Of a stretch of DNA of 64,000 nt, positions 27,157 through 40,100 are shown one piece after another. Position 1 is the stretch's first letter; each line of letters opens with the position of its first letter. The notes below the pieces were generated by a model. The model ran no database searches. It had not been told where the DNA came from and saw only the letters and a list, made by a program, of their open reading frames with translations. Source of the stretch: Cynocephalus volans (lineage: Eukaryota; Chordata; Mammalia; Dermoptera; Cynocephalidae); NCBI RefSeq assembly GCF_027409185.1, contig NC_084461.1, positions 233,446,999 through 233,510,998 of the forward strand, given 5' to 3'. The translations under genes and the position numbers were made by a program.

Positions 27157-28672
27157 AACAAACGGCCACCAGTACACACCACACTAGCATGTGCACTTCG
27201 GCAAGTAGCTGAAGGAAGCACTCGAGCCCTGAACGAAGAGAACAGACCCGGTACAGGCTATGGAGAAGCGTTTGAAAGTAGCCCAGCCAAAGATGGACAA
27301 AGGCCCAGCTATCCCTGGGGGGGTTATTCAGTATGTAAGACAGACTTCATTTCCAAGAGCAAGCCCCAGAATAGCCCTGACAGGAAGGGTGGACCCCATG
27401 ACCACAGATATCCCAGTGGGGGCAGTAACCACGAAAGCTAGAAACAAAACCTCCCGAACTTCTATGCAGCTGCAGCCTGAGGGTCTGTGGCTCAGCACAG
27501 GGCCTGGCTGCACAAGAGCTTCTCTCTCCACCAACAGGCGAACGTCAGACTGGCCAGCCCTTGGCATGTGGCTGTGAGAGAAGCCCTGGCTGAAGTTTCC
27601 AGGCTGTCCTTGCAGTGGGGAGTGAGAGGCAGCATTCAAGTTGTGAGTGACAGTTTTAGTAGCACCAAGACCAGAAGTCAGTGAGGCCAAGCCGGGGAGT
27701 GGTGTCGGGAAGGGGGTGCAAGGAGGAACAGGAGCACACGTGTGGATGGGAAGGAAGCTGGTGTGGGTTGGTTCTTCAGACACTGAGGAGAACTGGAAGG
27801 GACAGCTTCAGTCCCAGACACCGAGGCTGCTTAGAGGACAATGCCAGAGGAAAGGAAGAGGAAATGAAGGAAGGGTGTGAGAACATTCTTACCCCTATAA
27901 ATAAACTATTTACACAACTTTAAGAAAAGGAGCACTGGCTCTCAGAGAGAACTGTGCCCACTGCCCTGGTGCCATCAGGGCTTACTGCTGTCAAGAACAG
28001 AGGCAGTTCTCAGCCTGGGAGAATGGCTGATGCTCCTGGGGCAGCAGACAAGGCACTGCCAGGCACCAGTCCACACAGAGGCTCGGGCTTACTTCACTTG
28101 GACACAGCTGAGGATCCTGCAAACGACCCTGACGAATGCACTGCCACAGATCCCGCTGGCACTCAGAGGTCCACTGGGGCCCAGTGCTGGTTGACTTGAT
28201 GGAGAGGAGCCTTATCCACGCCTGCTGGTCCCTCCCCACATCCCACCCACACATGTGGATGGCCTCCAGACCAGCGCCAATGACCCAAAGCAGACATGTG
28301 GACATCAGTGGTGAGGAGGCCAGGTGTCCTGCAGACGCACATGGGCTCCAGGAGGAACGAGGCAAGACATCCTTGCAGACACAGGAGCGCTGTCTGTCCC
28401 TCAGAGTCACCCACCCCCACCTAAAGACACATTCTCTGCCCCTGGGTAGATCCCAGCAAGGATGTGGTCACAAGTGCGGGCAAGTCAGAGGGGCCTCTCG
28501 GTCTTCGGCACCAGCAAGCAGAAACAGAGAGGTCACATCACGCTGATGCTGAAGACGGGGTGCTGGCTCCTGCTGAGTGTGTTGGCTTCTCTCCTTCTGG
28601 ATATAAGGTTGAGGACAGCGGCGGGCCTTGGCCTCCACGGCATGGTTCAGCTCTGCTTGCTCGCCTCTGCTC

Positions 28673-28744
28673 TCAGAAGTGATGGCCTGCCTTCACAGAC
28701 TCGATGTCTGAGATCAGGGTCCTCGCCAGGAAAATGCCAAATAT
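28673..28744 (-). CDS. TSPAN14: TSPAN14 last coding exon and stop
   Basis: The acceptor TTTCAG precedes base 28744. It encodes 23 residues (248-270, IFGIFLARTLISDIESVK then AGHHF) and a TGA at 28675-28673. It completes TM4 and the cytoplasmic tail; the exon continues into the 3' UTR. Confidence 0.96.
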   Translation of the reverse strand: MFGIFLARTLISDIESVKAGHHF

Positions 28745-31700
28745 CTGAAACCAAAGCCAGCAGTTAGTGGCCGTCAGTGTTGGGGCCCAAAGGCAGAGGG
28801 CGGGGACGGAGGACACGGTGGTGGTGTCCCGTGGCCCACCACGCCCTCACCCACCTTGCCGTGACTAAGGACACAGAGAGCCATGCTCGGGCAGGTAGGA
28901 AGCCACCACTGACCCTCCAGTGGAAGTGAGTCCCAGGGTCTAGTTTACTCATTGTTAGAGCCTAGAACGGAAGCAAAATGGACACTCTGCCCTGCCTCCA
29001 GCATGACTAAGCCCGTCACACACCACGGTGTGGGACACGCTTGTCCCTGGGTTAAACCAAAAATAACAGGGTCACCCTGACTGGTTCCCATTCCCAAAAT
29101 AATAAATCTTAAATGTTTCCCGTAAACCTGAGTTCCACAATAAAACCAAGGCTGTCCCTGATTTTGGCTGTCCTGATGTCTGAAGATATAGCCTGACCTT
29201 GGGGAACAGGAAATCATAAGAGAAGATAGATGTCTTTCTACCATAAACAGACTAATGTGAACTTGGTAACCTTTGGAGTCTGCTTGGCTTTTTTTTTTTT
29301 CCTTTAAATTCTTATCGTTTGCATTTGACAAGCCAGTCCTTCTGAAGTCTGACTCCCTTACGTGCTTTACAAGTAAATTTTTCCTTTCCTTTTCTAGATG
29401 CTTCCATCTGTCAGTCTTCCTTTGAAGGAGGAAGGTGGGTGTGGGTGGCTGGCAGCCCCCTTCTTCAAGGCTAGGTCGGAGTCAAGCATTTTCTAAATGG
29501 TGTGTTTTCCACACAAGAATGGCATCAGCTGTCCTAGAAGCTTCTATGCACAAGCCCTGGGCAGCACTGGAAACTCCTGGTTTCTCTGATATCACTATCT
29601 TCTTGACTTTTTCTGCCAGTTCTCCTCCTGGCAGACACCGGCCAGCCCGTTCACCCCAGACCTCACTGCCCCCTTGGCCACTGACATCCTTCTTTATGTG
29701 AAACATGGTTCACCTCAACAGGGGAAAGGAACCCACAACAGGCAGTGGGCCGCAGAGGGTCTGGTGTGGATAGGGAGGAAGAGGCCCCGGGGTGACCACA
29801 CCTCCTGGGTCTCAGGCCGTCTTCAAGCCCCAGCTGACTAAGAGCATTGCCCCCCACTCTGTAGCTCTTGATGTCTCACTAAAACCTCCCCTCCCTCCCA
29901 CCAGCAGGCAGGGACCCCAAAGCAGATAATAGCCCATCCAGAGTACACTCTGAGCCCAACCTCCAGACAGGCAATGCATCCACCAGGCCCTCCAGAGAGG
30001 ACTGCTGACAGGACCTGTACAGGGACACAATCCCCTCCCAGCCTGCCCCCATCTAGAGGGCCTCCCTTCAGGTAGGAGGCCACGAGAGAGAATCTCAGCC
30101 TGTCCTGGGCCCAGGACACACAATACTTACGGGAGCCACCATGCTCCTGGCTGACTTATACCACTCAGCCTTGGATATCCCACTGGATTTCTTTCTTCTG
30201 TCGGGTTAATACCATACCCATGCTGGACAAGCATTCTATGTCAAGGGCCCACCTTCCTCAAATGAACAAAGGCCACCTGCAAAGGTGTTCCTGTGGGCTC
30301 CTGGCCATACCTGTAACAAGGAGATGGCGATGAAGACGCCGGCCACGATGTAAATGTTCCGCGGGAGCCAGCCCTCCAGTGCTTGGATGCAGCCTTTTGT
30401 GAAGATGGATTCATCCCACTTGCTCTTCAGCTGCAGGGAAACACCACAGGGGCCTGAGCCTGCAGCACACATGATGTCCCCACCCTGGGCTCCTAGAGAC
30501 CTCCAGCGGAGACAGGGAAAAGTGCAGTGGAAATGAGGGATCTGAATCCAGGAGGTGGGTGCCAAGGATGACAGTGGTCTCCAGGAGTAACAGCTACTTT
30601 TCTCAGTCTCTGCCCCTTGCTGGGCAGAAATCTACTGCCACTGCGATCACCTGCCCAACCAAAGGCTCCCTGGCTGTGATCTTTAACCCACTGCTGTTTG
30701 GGCCTCCAGAGATTCAAAGATCCATTCGGTCAGCACACCCAGCAAAGCCCACGACTGGAGAAAGGGGAGGGGCTGGAGGAGGGGGACGTGCCTTTACAGG
30801 GAGAGGAAACGGGAGAAGGGGTTCAGGCTTCTGAGTCGCAGCAGTTAGCAGAAGGAGGGGACAGTGGCTTCTCAGAGTGTGTACGCCACAGGTAAGACTG
30901 GATCCCAGAGACAGGGCCAGCAGGTCATGGTCACCAGCCAACCGGCTCCCTCCAATGCCAACCCCCAGGGGAGAGTCAGAGGATGGGGATCCTGTCCCAG
31001 CACCACCCCACCCTGACCCACACACACAGTCAGCCCCAGCTCCCCTCCCCTATCAGCCTCCTCCATGGTAACACTGATGGACTATTAACACACTTTCAAT
31101 GGTGTTATGGGCTGAATTGTAACCCACCCCCCCGCCAATTCATATGTTGAAATCCTAACCTCTAGTACCTCAGAATGTGACAGTATTTGGAAATCGGCTC
31201 TTTACAGAGGTAACTGAGCTGAAATGAGGTTATTAGGGTGGGCCCTAATCGAATATGATGGGTGTCCTTAATAAGAAGAGATTACGGCACAAACATGCAC
31301 AGAAAAGGATACCATCTACAAACTGGGAGAGAGGCCTGGAATAGATCCTTCCTCACAGCCCGCACAAGGAACCAACACCTTGATCTTGGACTTCTAGCCT
31401 CCAGAACTGTAAGGCAACAAATTTCTGCTGTTTAAGCTGCCTGGACTGTGATATTTTGTTACGGCAGCCTGAAGCTGCCCTTAACTTTCCTGGTTATAAA
31501 TATGGCAATGAAATTCAGAATTGGGGAAGATAATGTTGATACAGGTCCTTGTGTTAGTCCATTCAGGATGTTATAACAAGGTCCCACAAAGTGGGTGGCT
31601 TATAAACAAAAGAAATGTATTGCTCACAGATCTGAAGGCTGAAAAGTGCAAGACCTAGGCACCGGCAGATGTGGTGTTTGGTGAAGCCCTCCCCCACACA

Positions 31701-34700
31701 CCCTTTCACTGACAGTGCTTTCTCACTGTGATCTCACATAGTAAAAGGAGTGAATAACCTCTCTGGGGCCTCTTTTATAAAGGCACTGATGCCATCCATA
31801 CCTGAGGGCTTTGCCCTCATGACCTAATCACTTCCCAAAGGCCCCATCTTCAAAAACCATCACACTGGTGATGAGTTTTCAACATACAAATTTGGGAGGG
31901 AGCCCAAATATTCAGTCTATAGCAGCCCATCTTGTGAAATGAAAGTCACTGAAGGACTCTGAGTTCCCCAAGCTGCACGTACACACTCCTAGTGTCCCTG
32001 GCTAACAGGAAAGTCTCTGTGGATTCCCCAAGACGACTCTCTTTCAGAACAGCAGTCATTCATATCACGAAAGGCCACCAAAGCAAGGATTGGGGTGGGA
32101 GTGAGGGGCTATGTCTGCATCTTTGGAGTGGCATCTTGTTTCTCTCTTCATATCCAAGAGCACATTCCCTGCCGCCTAAAGAGAGTCCTGCAGAACTGAG
32201 CCCTCCCTGCCCCTGCCCTGAGGTCAGCCTCCCCCCTTGCCACCACTGCCTCTACGTGGAGGCCGGATCAAGTCACACACTCCTTCAACTTTAACCTGAA
32301 CCCCTTTATAACAGACGCCTTCTGGGGCTTCAAGGAGCCTTTTAAAAATGCGGTCTTTGTTCCCCCAAACTTTCATCCCACTTCTTTAATGCAGCAGCTG
32401 CTAGGTTTGAGGACTGTAGTTCCCAGGGCGTGAAATCTCTACCCAACACTTCTTGTGAGTCTTGCCATCAGCACAGGAAGCAAGCGTGTGTGGCACCGCA
32501 CCCCTGCTCAGCGTGCTCCCAGCTTGGATCACACCTGTGAGCTTAATCTTCACTAGTTTTCCCACTCCAATTTGTACTTGTGCTAAATCAGGAAATTGGA
32601 CCATCGGAAATAAAGCCTAAGTAACTGTTAACCTAAAAGACTCTTAAAGTTGGACACACTGGGGCTCTCACCTGAATCCTGACATCATATCCACACTGTG
32701 TGTTGACAACTTTTTGCTGTAAGAAAAGCAGAAAAATTAAGTCACCTTTGTTCTCTTGAGAGGCTGGTGGTAGGAGGCTCTAGAAAAGTCACAACCAAAC
32801 AGCAGCAAACACTTGTGCAAATTCCATTATAGCTCACATCCTTCAGTCATGCTGCCAACTAAGCTCTCAGGGTAGGACAAGAATTGGCAAACTTTTTCTG
32901 TGAAGGGCTAGCTAGTAAATATTTCAGACCCAGTCTCTAGAGCAACTATTCAACTCTGCTTCTGTAGCATGAGAGTAGACATCGACAAAACACATATGTA
33001 AATGAATAGGCATTGCTATATTTCACAAAAACTTTATCAACACCGAAGTTTGAATTTCACATCATTTTCATGAGTCACAAAATATTCTCCTTCTTTTGAT
33101 TTACTTTCAACCATTTAAAAATAGCTGAAAGCATCCTTGGCTTACAGGTCATACAAAAACAGCAGGCCAGATTTGGTCCCTAGACCATGGTTTGCCAATC
33201 CCTGTGCTGGGAGGTAAAAGCTAATACTTGCTAAAAGCAAGACTTACTAGACTGGTATATTTCACACTCACAGTGGAGCCCTCAGACCCCAGCTGTGCAA
33301 CTTTGGCACATCTGGGCCTTTCCTGGGCTGGGGAACTTGCCGGTATAATAGAGGAGATGCTCTGCCTTCTCAGAGCCCTGTGACCCAGTACCAGGTATCA
33401 CATAACTGCAGGGACAGCTTGCAAAGAGCCCAGCTCTGCTCAGGCTCAGTGCCCAGGCAAAATTCAGAGTTCCTTTACAGGTCACCCCAAGAGCCCAGTT
33501 TCTGGAACCCAAGGACCTGGGCCCTGGACTGAGAATAAAAACAGGTGAAGAAAGAAAGAACAGAAAATAAGTCTCCACCACTGAGACACTGTCCCCCAGA
33601 CAGTGACTTGTTCCTCCACAGCCCACGGGTTTCTGAGTACTGCACTTTCTCCAGAGAAAGGCCAGTGGAGAGGGCAGACCAGGGCTCACTACATTCACAG
33701 CATCTTGTCCAGCCACCCTGAGTGAAAGCCCCTCAAGGCAGGGATAATACTGATTTTCTCCTGCTTCACCCAGAACACTCGGGCCAGGGTGAGCCATGCA
33801 AGAATGTTCCTAGAATTAAAGAATGTTCGTAGAATTTACAGGTATCGGATTTCAGAGCTGCAGAGCGTTGGGCTGGGGCAGGCTACTGCACTCCTTCGGT
33901 TTGCCAGAGAGAGAAGCAGCCCAGAGCACTCAGGGAGTCCCAGGAACTGCTGGGCTTCAGGAGGGACACGCCCTCCACATGCCCAGGTACAGGAAGACTC
34001 ACAGCAGGGTCTGGTACGCAGCAGGAGAAGGGTACCCCACACTTCTCACGGCTGTAGCTGGCACCGCTGCAGTTGAAGTAGACATTGAGGTCCCAGTCTT
34101 CAGGGCCGTATGCCCCACAGCACTGGTTCTATAATCACAAAAGCTGAGAACAGTTAGGGGCTCCAAGCTAGGGCCATGGCCACGCAGCTTAGAGTGTCAG
34201 TCTTGGTAATGCTGGGATGAGTGTGCCCCCATCTACTATACAGAGAAACTGAGGCCCATGCCACTACCTCCCACATGCACAGAGGTGCTAGAAGATGTCA
34301 CGTAGGTAGCCCTGTAAGAAGTAATGGGGTCTAACACAGGGCTGGCTCAGTGGTGCCCCCTGGCCTTGGCCCAGGGCACAGTATGCTCAGCTCCAGATCC
34401 TCCTTAGCCTGCAGCTTTCCCTTCCTTCCCCTCCTCACAAGCCCTCAGCTGGCTTTTCTTTTTCTGTGAGGTCCCCCTGCACCTCTGATGTAGTTCCCTA
34501 CTCCACCCAAGAGAAGACTTCGTGGGCAGTGAGTCCCCCTCCCTGAGAAACTTCCAAGCTGGCTCTAGTTGCCTTTCTGCCTCTTTACAAAAAACAGCTG
34601 CTGAATGTTTATGCCCAAGGGAAGAGTTACAACTGGGGTGAACAGTAACACAATCAAAGCTCAGCCCCCACCTAGGGTCTCTGCCCTCCCCTCACCACTA

Positions 34701-37081
34701 TCTGACGTAGCTGCAAAGAAAATCCTCATTTGTCTAAAAAAATTGTAAAACCAAATACACTGAAAGCATCCTTGTGAAGTTAATGACATCTCCACCTGAG
34801 AGCAGAATTTGTTTTCACACTTGCCCTCACAGCGACATGGTTGTGGCAATAATCACAGCGGATGACAACTGGGGTTTCAGCCTTTTTTTTCTTTTTTACT
34901 TCTAAGGTAAAACACCATCTCCCTCAGCCCCACCCCTTCACAGTTCCAGTTGCTTATGATTACCTGATATTTACCCCAGGAAGCTCCATAATATACTGGA
35001 TTCCTCTAGGAAGTTTTATTTTTAAAAGGAAAAGAAGAAAATGGAGAAAACTACAATGTCTTTAAGGCGATGCAGGGAGGAGCGACCCCAGCATGCTGAA
35101 ACCAGAAAGCCCAAGTCTATGAGAAAATGAAAACAGAGAGAACTGTGGCAGAACAGAAAAGGAACAGTGAGGGACATCGGACCTGGTGACTAGGATTTGG
35201 TGACTTTCACAGACTAATACAGGTCAATTATAACAATACTGGAAGGATCTTTGGTCACATAAATGGGTTTTGCTGGATCCCACGATACACGAAATAAGGG
35301 TAAACAAGTTTTGGTTAATAATGAGAGTGTATCATAGTTATTTTTAATGCTCTCTAATCTATTTTCTTCTCAGAACCGACCTATATAAGAAGTTCTGGAG
35401 GAAGCTGGGCTCTCTGGCAGTGCACAGATCAAACGAGAGCCTTGCACGGGCCGCTGTGCCAGGGAGTGGGCTCCTCCCAGGGGAGTGAGAAGGCTGTGGT
35501 CCAAGCCTCCAGGTGCAGCTGCCCACGAGGGGGGACAGGGACCAGATGGAGTAAAGGCCACAGCCTGGAACTGCATGGAAAAGCCCCAGGGACATATTCT
35601 GGGAGGGGAGGTTACATTCCTCTTCTTCTAAGGAAGTTTCCTCCAGGCAGCTCTGCCTTCTCAAACAGGAAGGGGAAAAGGTCCCAGGGAGGAAGGGGAC
35701 AGGAATAGTCTCAGGCAATGAGTCACAGGCCTGTGGGGAGTTCTGCCCAAAGGTCCCAGAGAAGACTGTGTGCCTATTGGGCAGAGTTGGAGAGATCTAG
35801 GCCCAAAGGGGGAGGGGAGTACTGGGCCCCTGTGGGGGGGGGGGTGGCCACCAGTGTTGCTAGACTGGCCTGCCCAATCCAAATGCGGGAGGTCACACAG
35901 AGAAAGAGCCTGGATGGCGAGGCAACCATGAGCAGGCAAAGCTGAAATGACAACAGGCAGAGGTGGCATGTTCTGTGGCCTCCCGGCCGCTTTGTGTCCC
36001 CCACTAGCCTCAGCTTTGGAGCGTCACAGACAGACCAAAAGCAGGAGAGCACGTGCTCTACCTGGGAGCCCGCCGGGGCAGTGCTTACGGCTTTCTGAAG
36101 GGAGTCGATGAGGTTCTGCAGGTCAATATCGTCCCGGTAGGATCTGATGTTACTCTCAAAGAACTCCCGGAACCGGTCCCGTACCCAGTCCTGGAACAGG
36201 AAAGCAAGCACGGCCACGGCCAGCTCCAGGAAGAAAATGAGCACGATGGCACCGCAGAACTGCAAAGGGACAAGGACGGGAGTGGAGTTACCATACCAGC
36301 AGCCCAGCTCAGCCACACACACACAATGTCTGACCCGGAATCGCCGCTTGCTACAGAGCAGGGGCTGCCTAGGAATGTCACATTATTAGCTGGGTGACTG
36401 GGACTACGCCTCATCTGTAAGATGGGGATATTCATCCCTACCCACATCACTACATTGTCGGTAACAGCCAAACAAGTGAAAAAGTATGAGAAAACTCCAA
36501 GCCAATGCAGCAATCATTTCCGATGAAGGGGCTCTCCTTGGACAAGAAGGAAACCCTATCACAGGAAGGAATGGCTGTCCTACCCTACCAGGCTGTCAGC
36601 TCCTTTATGACAGAGCCTGAGCCCTGGACATGACCTGACCACTCTCCATACACACATGACCATCCAAATTCCTAGAAATCTAATCTGTCACCCACACTTT
36701 AGGGGATGAGGAAACTGACGCTCACTCAGGTACATAGTTTGCCTGAGGTCACATAGCTCATTCAGGACCTGTGAGTTCTCTGGAAGGGTTCTTTACAACT
36801 TCAGAGGTGCCAGTCTTATCAATACCCATTCTAAATGAGTATATGATAGTCAGATGCATAAAGACCTCTCCAGAAGTACCACTGCCCCTGGCCACAAACA
36901 GTGGTGACATTCTGCAAGGGCCCACTGCAGCCACAGGTCCACACCCCCTCCCATCCAGACAGACTCCCCGCCTGCAGTGTTTGTGTTCTGACAGCCATTA
37001 TCTTTGGCCATTCAGGCCAATAAGCAGCTTTTCTACAACTGACAAATTTGGAACAGTCTTTCAAAGACAGACAGACGAGAA

Positions 37082-37113
<32 letters not shown>

Positions 37114-40100
37114 ACAAGGCCCTCCAAAATGTAACCTCTGTTCACATAGAAGCAAGATGCTAAGCATAATACTGTTTAAGAGGAAAAAAGTTAGAAAAAG
37201 TATGTGTGCTTTGCTTCTTAAATTAAGTCCAGGAAAGAGAAAGCTTGATCTAATAAAATTCAACAAGTAATATACTGCAAAAAACGATAATTGTGTTTTC
37301 CCCACTAGGTGCTATTTAATTTTAACTGAAAGCATTTAAAAATAAATTTGTATCTAAATATAAAACTAAACTCTTAGGTACTTGTAGTTCTGCCAGGAAA
37401 TTAAGGATTCTGCATCACAAATCAACAGATTCACACACCCTAGAGGAGGGAAATGATTTCTTAACGTTACCGACAGCATCTTTTGATCTTAGCCAGGAAG
37501 GGGAAAGGTGTGGAGCAAACAAACAATTCCTTTAGAGCTTCTGAGGGAAGATAAAAGCAAAGGGGGGGGGGGGGGGATAGAGCTGGGCTGCAAGCAGCTG
37601 ACTTCTCCCAGGGGCTGAGGAGGACCAGAGGGTCCAACTTCTCCCGGGGTGAGGAGCCAGCGCATCGACATTGTTTTCCCTGAAATCTTACCATTCAGTG
37701 GGGCAGCAGGGAGGGTACAGAGGGCTGCCTCCTGCTTCCACTGCCGGGGCCTGGGGGAGGCTTATAAGAACTGTCACCTGCTCTGGCCAGATAACATATA
37801 AGCCTGCCCAGCAAAGCCCCTACCCCTACCCCTACCCCATCTCGTCCCACCCCCATCCCTGTGGCCACTCACAAAGTTCAGCAGGCAGATGTTCTCCCGC
37901 AGGGCCCCCACACAGCCGGCGAACCCCAGTGTGAACATCACCACGCCCACAATCAGGACCAGCACCACGGGGTCGATTCCGTGCATCCGCGTCACCTTGG
38001 TGAGGTCAGACAGCACACCCTGAAAGAGGCAGGGAAAGTGGGGCAGTACCGGACTCAAAGGGGAATCTAGGGTGCCCTGGGAGGCTGGGCTATGTCCAGA
38101 ACTCAGGATAGGGACCTGCCTTCCCAGGCTCAGTCCTCTCATTAAAATCCAGGCCAGAGTCTGGCCCCTGCTTACCCCGTGAAAGGCCCCTCTGCCCAGC
38201 AGATCCTTGCCCACCTCAGCCCCCAGGGACCCTTACATGAAGCATTCCTGGTCTCCACCTAGGCTGTGAGTTCATCCTAGGCACACCCCAGGCTTCCTTT
38301 GTAGTCTGCTTCTGCCTGTGGGGAAAGGGGGCCCTGTGGTGCATGGTTAAACTGGCCACCTGGATGACTGACTTTGTACCCAACTTTGCACCCAATTAAT
38401 GGAGAACCCCACTATCCTGAGACGAAAGCCTCAATATGAACACTATCATGGAAAACACACCCACAACGGGCAGTTGTGGGTGGAAGGCAACGCTGTCCAT
38501 AGAACCTTCTGTGATGATGATGGACAGATTCTATGTCCTCACTCTCCGAAGTGGTGGACACTGGCCACACGCATTGGTGAGCACGTGAAATGTTGAGCAC
38601 TGAAGAACTGAATTTCAATTTGTATTTAACTTCAATTAATTTAAACATAAATACAGACAGGCACATGTGGCTAGTGGCAACCACAATGGACACAGTAGTT
38701 CTATGGGAGTGAAAGGAGGAAGGAAAAAGAGCAGCCAGCCCAGAACCCCAGTCCAGGCAGCCAGGGAAGCCGCGCCAACCTCGGCTGCAGTCCCGGCGGC
38801 GGCCACACGGTGGCGCTGTGAGTTACGGATTGCACAAGCTTCCACTTCGCTAGCAAAGGGACATTGCACCACAGCTCTTGTCCTTTAGGGGTTCACAGGT
38901 GAAGGTCCCCACCTAAAGGCAGGCCTTATACTGTTCCTAAGGCCATGGCAGGAAAGCCCATGTACCTAACTAAGTGTTCCTGCCTCCTCCTTCTGAAAGC
39001 AGAGCGAGGTTCCACCAAAGGAACAGAGGGCCCTGGGCCTGAGGCTCTTGAGGAAGCTTTAGTCCCCACTGTTTCCCACCTGGTCTGCTCTCTCCTGCTC
39101 CTCTCCTCTCTTCTCCTCCCTCCCTGGCCCTGTACCCTTTTTAGCCCTTGCTGCCTCCCCAGCAACCACCCCCGCAACAGGGCAAAAGGCAGGACACCAC
39201 AGCTCCACCCTGCCCACATCCGGTCTGTTCCCTTCCTGGAGCTCCAACTGCCCCCTTGTCCTTCGAGACAGTAAAGGCCTGATCTCCCCTCCTCGCCTCT
39301 CCTCCACAGGCTGGACCTGCCCCTGCCCCACGGAGCACCCAGTGGGCACATAACCAGCCCTGCTCCCTGCTCTCCGGGGTTCTTTCTGTGGGTGAGGATA
39401 CGAGATTCAGGAATAAATATGACTGTGTTCAGGAGCCTGCTCACTTGCTCCCAGGGACACAAACGGGATTAAGAAGGTATCCCTGGAACAGCAGAGAAGG
39501 CTCTCCAAACTCACAGAGCCCAAAAGCCACCTGGCCCAGCCTTGGCCTCCAGCAGCACACCCTACCATGGGGGAGCAGAGCCAGGCCGCAGCACCTGGTT
39601 CTGTCTACAGACCCTCACATCACACAAGAAAAGCTTGCTGTCAGGGAACAACTGGAGGAGGGGACAATTAAAGTCAAATGAATGTGATTTTGGCTGTCTG
39701 ATGTTCAGGGTCCTGGTGACAATACACCTACCTTTTCACTCCATGCCCACAGCCCAACTCCAAGGAAGACAGCTCCAGCCAACTAAGCAGGGGCAGGAGA
39801 GAGGGAGAGAAGAAAATTAGGTCAGTAACCAGCACCACGAACATGCTTCATACAGCAAAGTCCACACTGTTAGGGGATGCTCCTGGCCCATGCCCAAGGT
39901 GGACCTTGGCCTCTGCAGATGACAGGGGCTCTCTGCCCCATAGCAAAGGGACGTTGAGGGTCTGCAGATAACTTCCTTGAATGTTTGGACAAACTCCTTC
40001 AACCCCAGATGGCCGCATGCCCCAGAGAGTAGAGTAGAGATTTCAGAGCAGATGATGGAGTCAGAGACAACAGGCGCCCTGTTTCTTCCCCATTCTGCAA

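Larger units (their letters stand above)
26240..28672 (-). other. TSPAN14: Probable TSPAN14 3' UTR (about 2.4 kb)
   Basis: From the TGA downward, the first canonical AATAAA or ATTAAA I find on the minus strand is at 26261-26256. That implies a 3' UTR of roughly 2.4 kb. It includes a GAT microsatellite (the ATC run near 27136-27156 on the plus strand). Weaker variants occur earlier, such as AGTAAA near 26883, so shorter forms are possible. The end point is inferred from the signal only. Confidence 0.55.
30431..32671 (-). other. TSPAN14: TSPAN14 intron with inverted LTR pair
   Basis: This intron of 2241 nt contains two MaLR-type LTRs in opposite orientation (31104-31480 plus, 31553-31925 minus). 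The remainder looks unique. Confidence 0.8.
36260..37872 (-). other. TSPAN14: TSPAN14 intron
   Basis: This intron of 1613 nt contains an antisense MIR (36640-36775), a CA microsatellite (37082-37118), a 15-G run (37562-37576) and the G-tract array at 37817-37838 beside its 5' splice site. Confidence 0.8.

Noticed and set aside
33282-33797. 171-codon minus-strand frame inside a TSPAN14 intron
   Set aside because: Lies between proven exons; no tetraspanin or other similarity.
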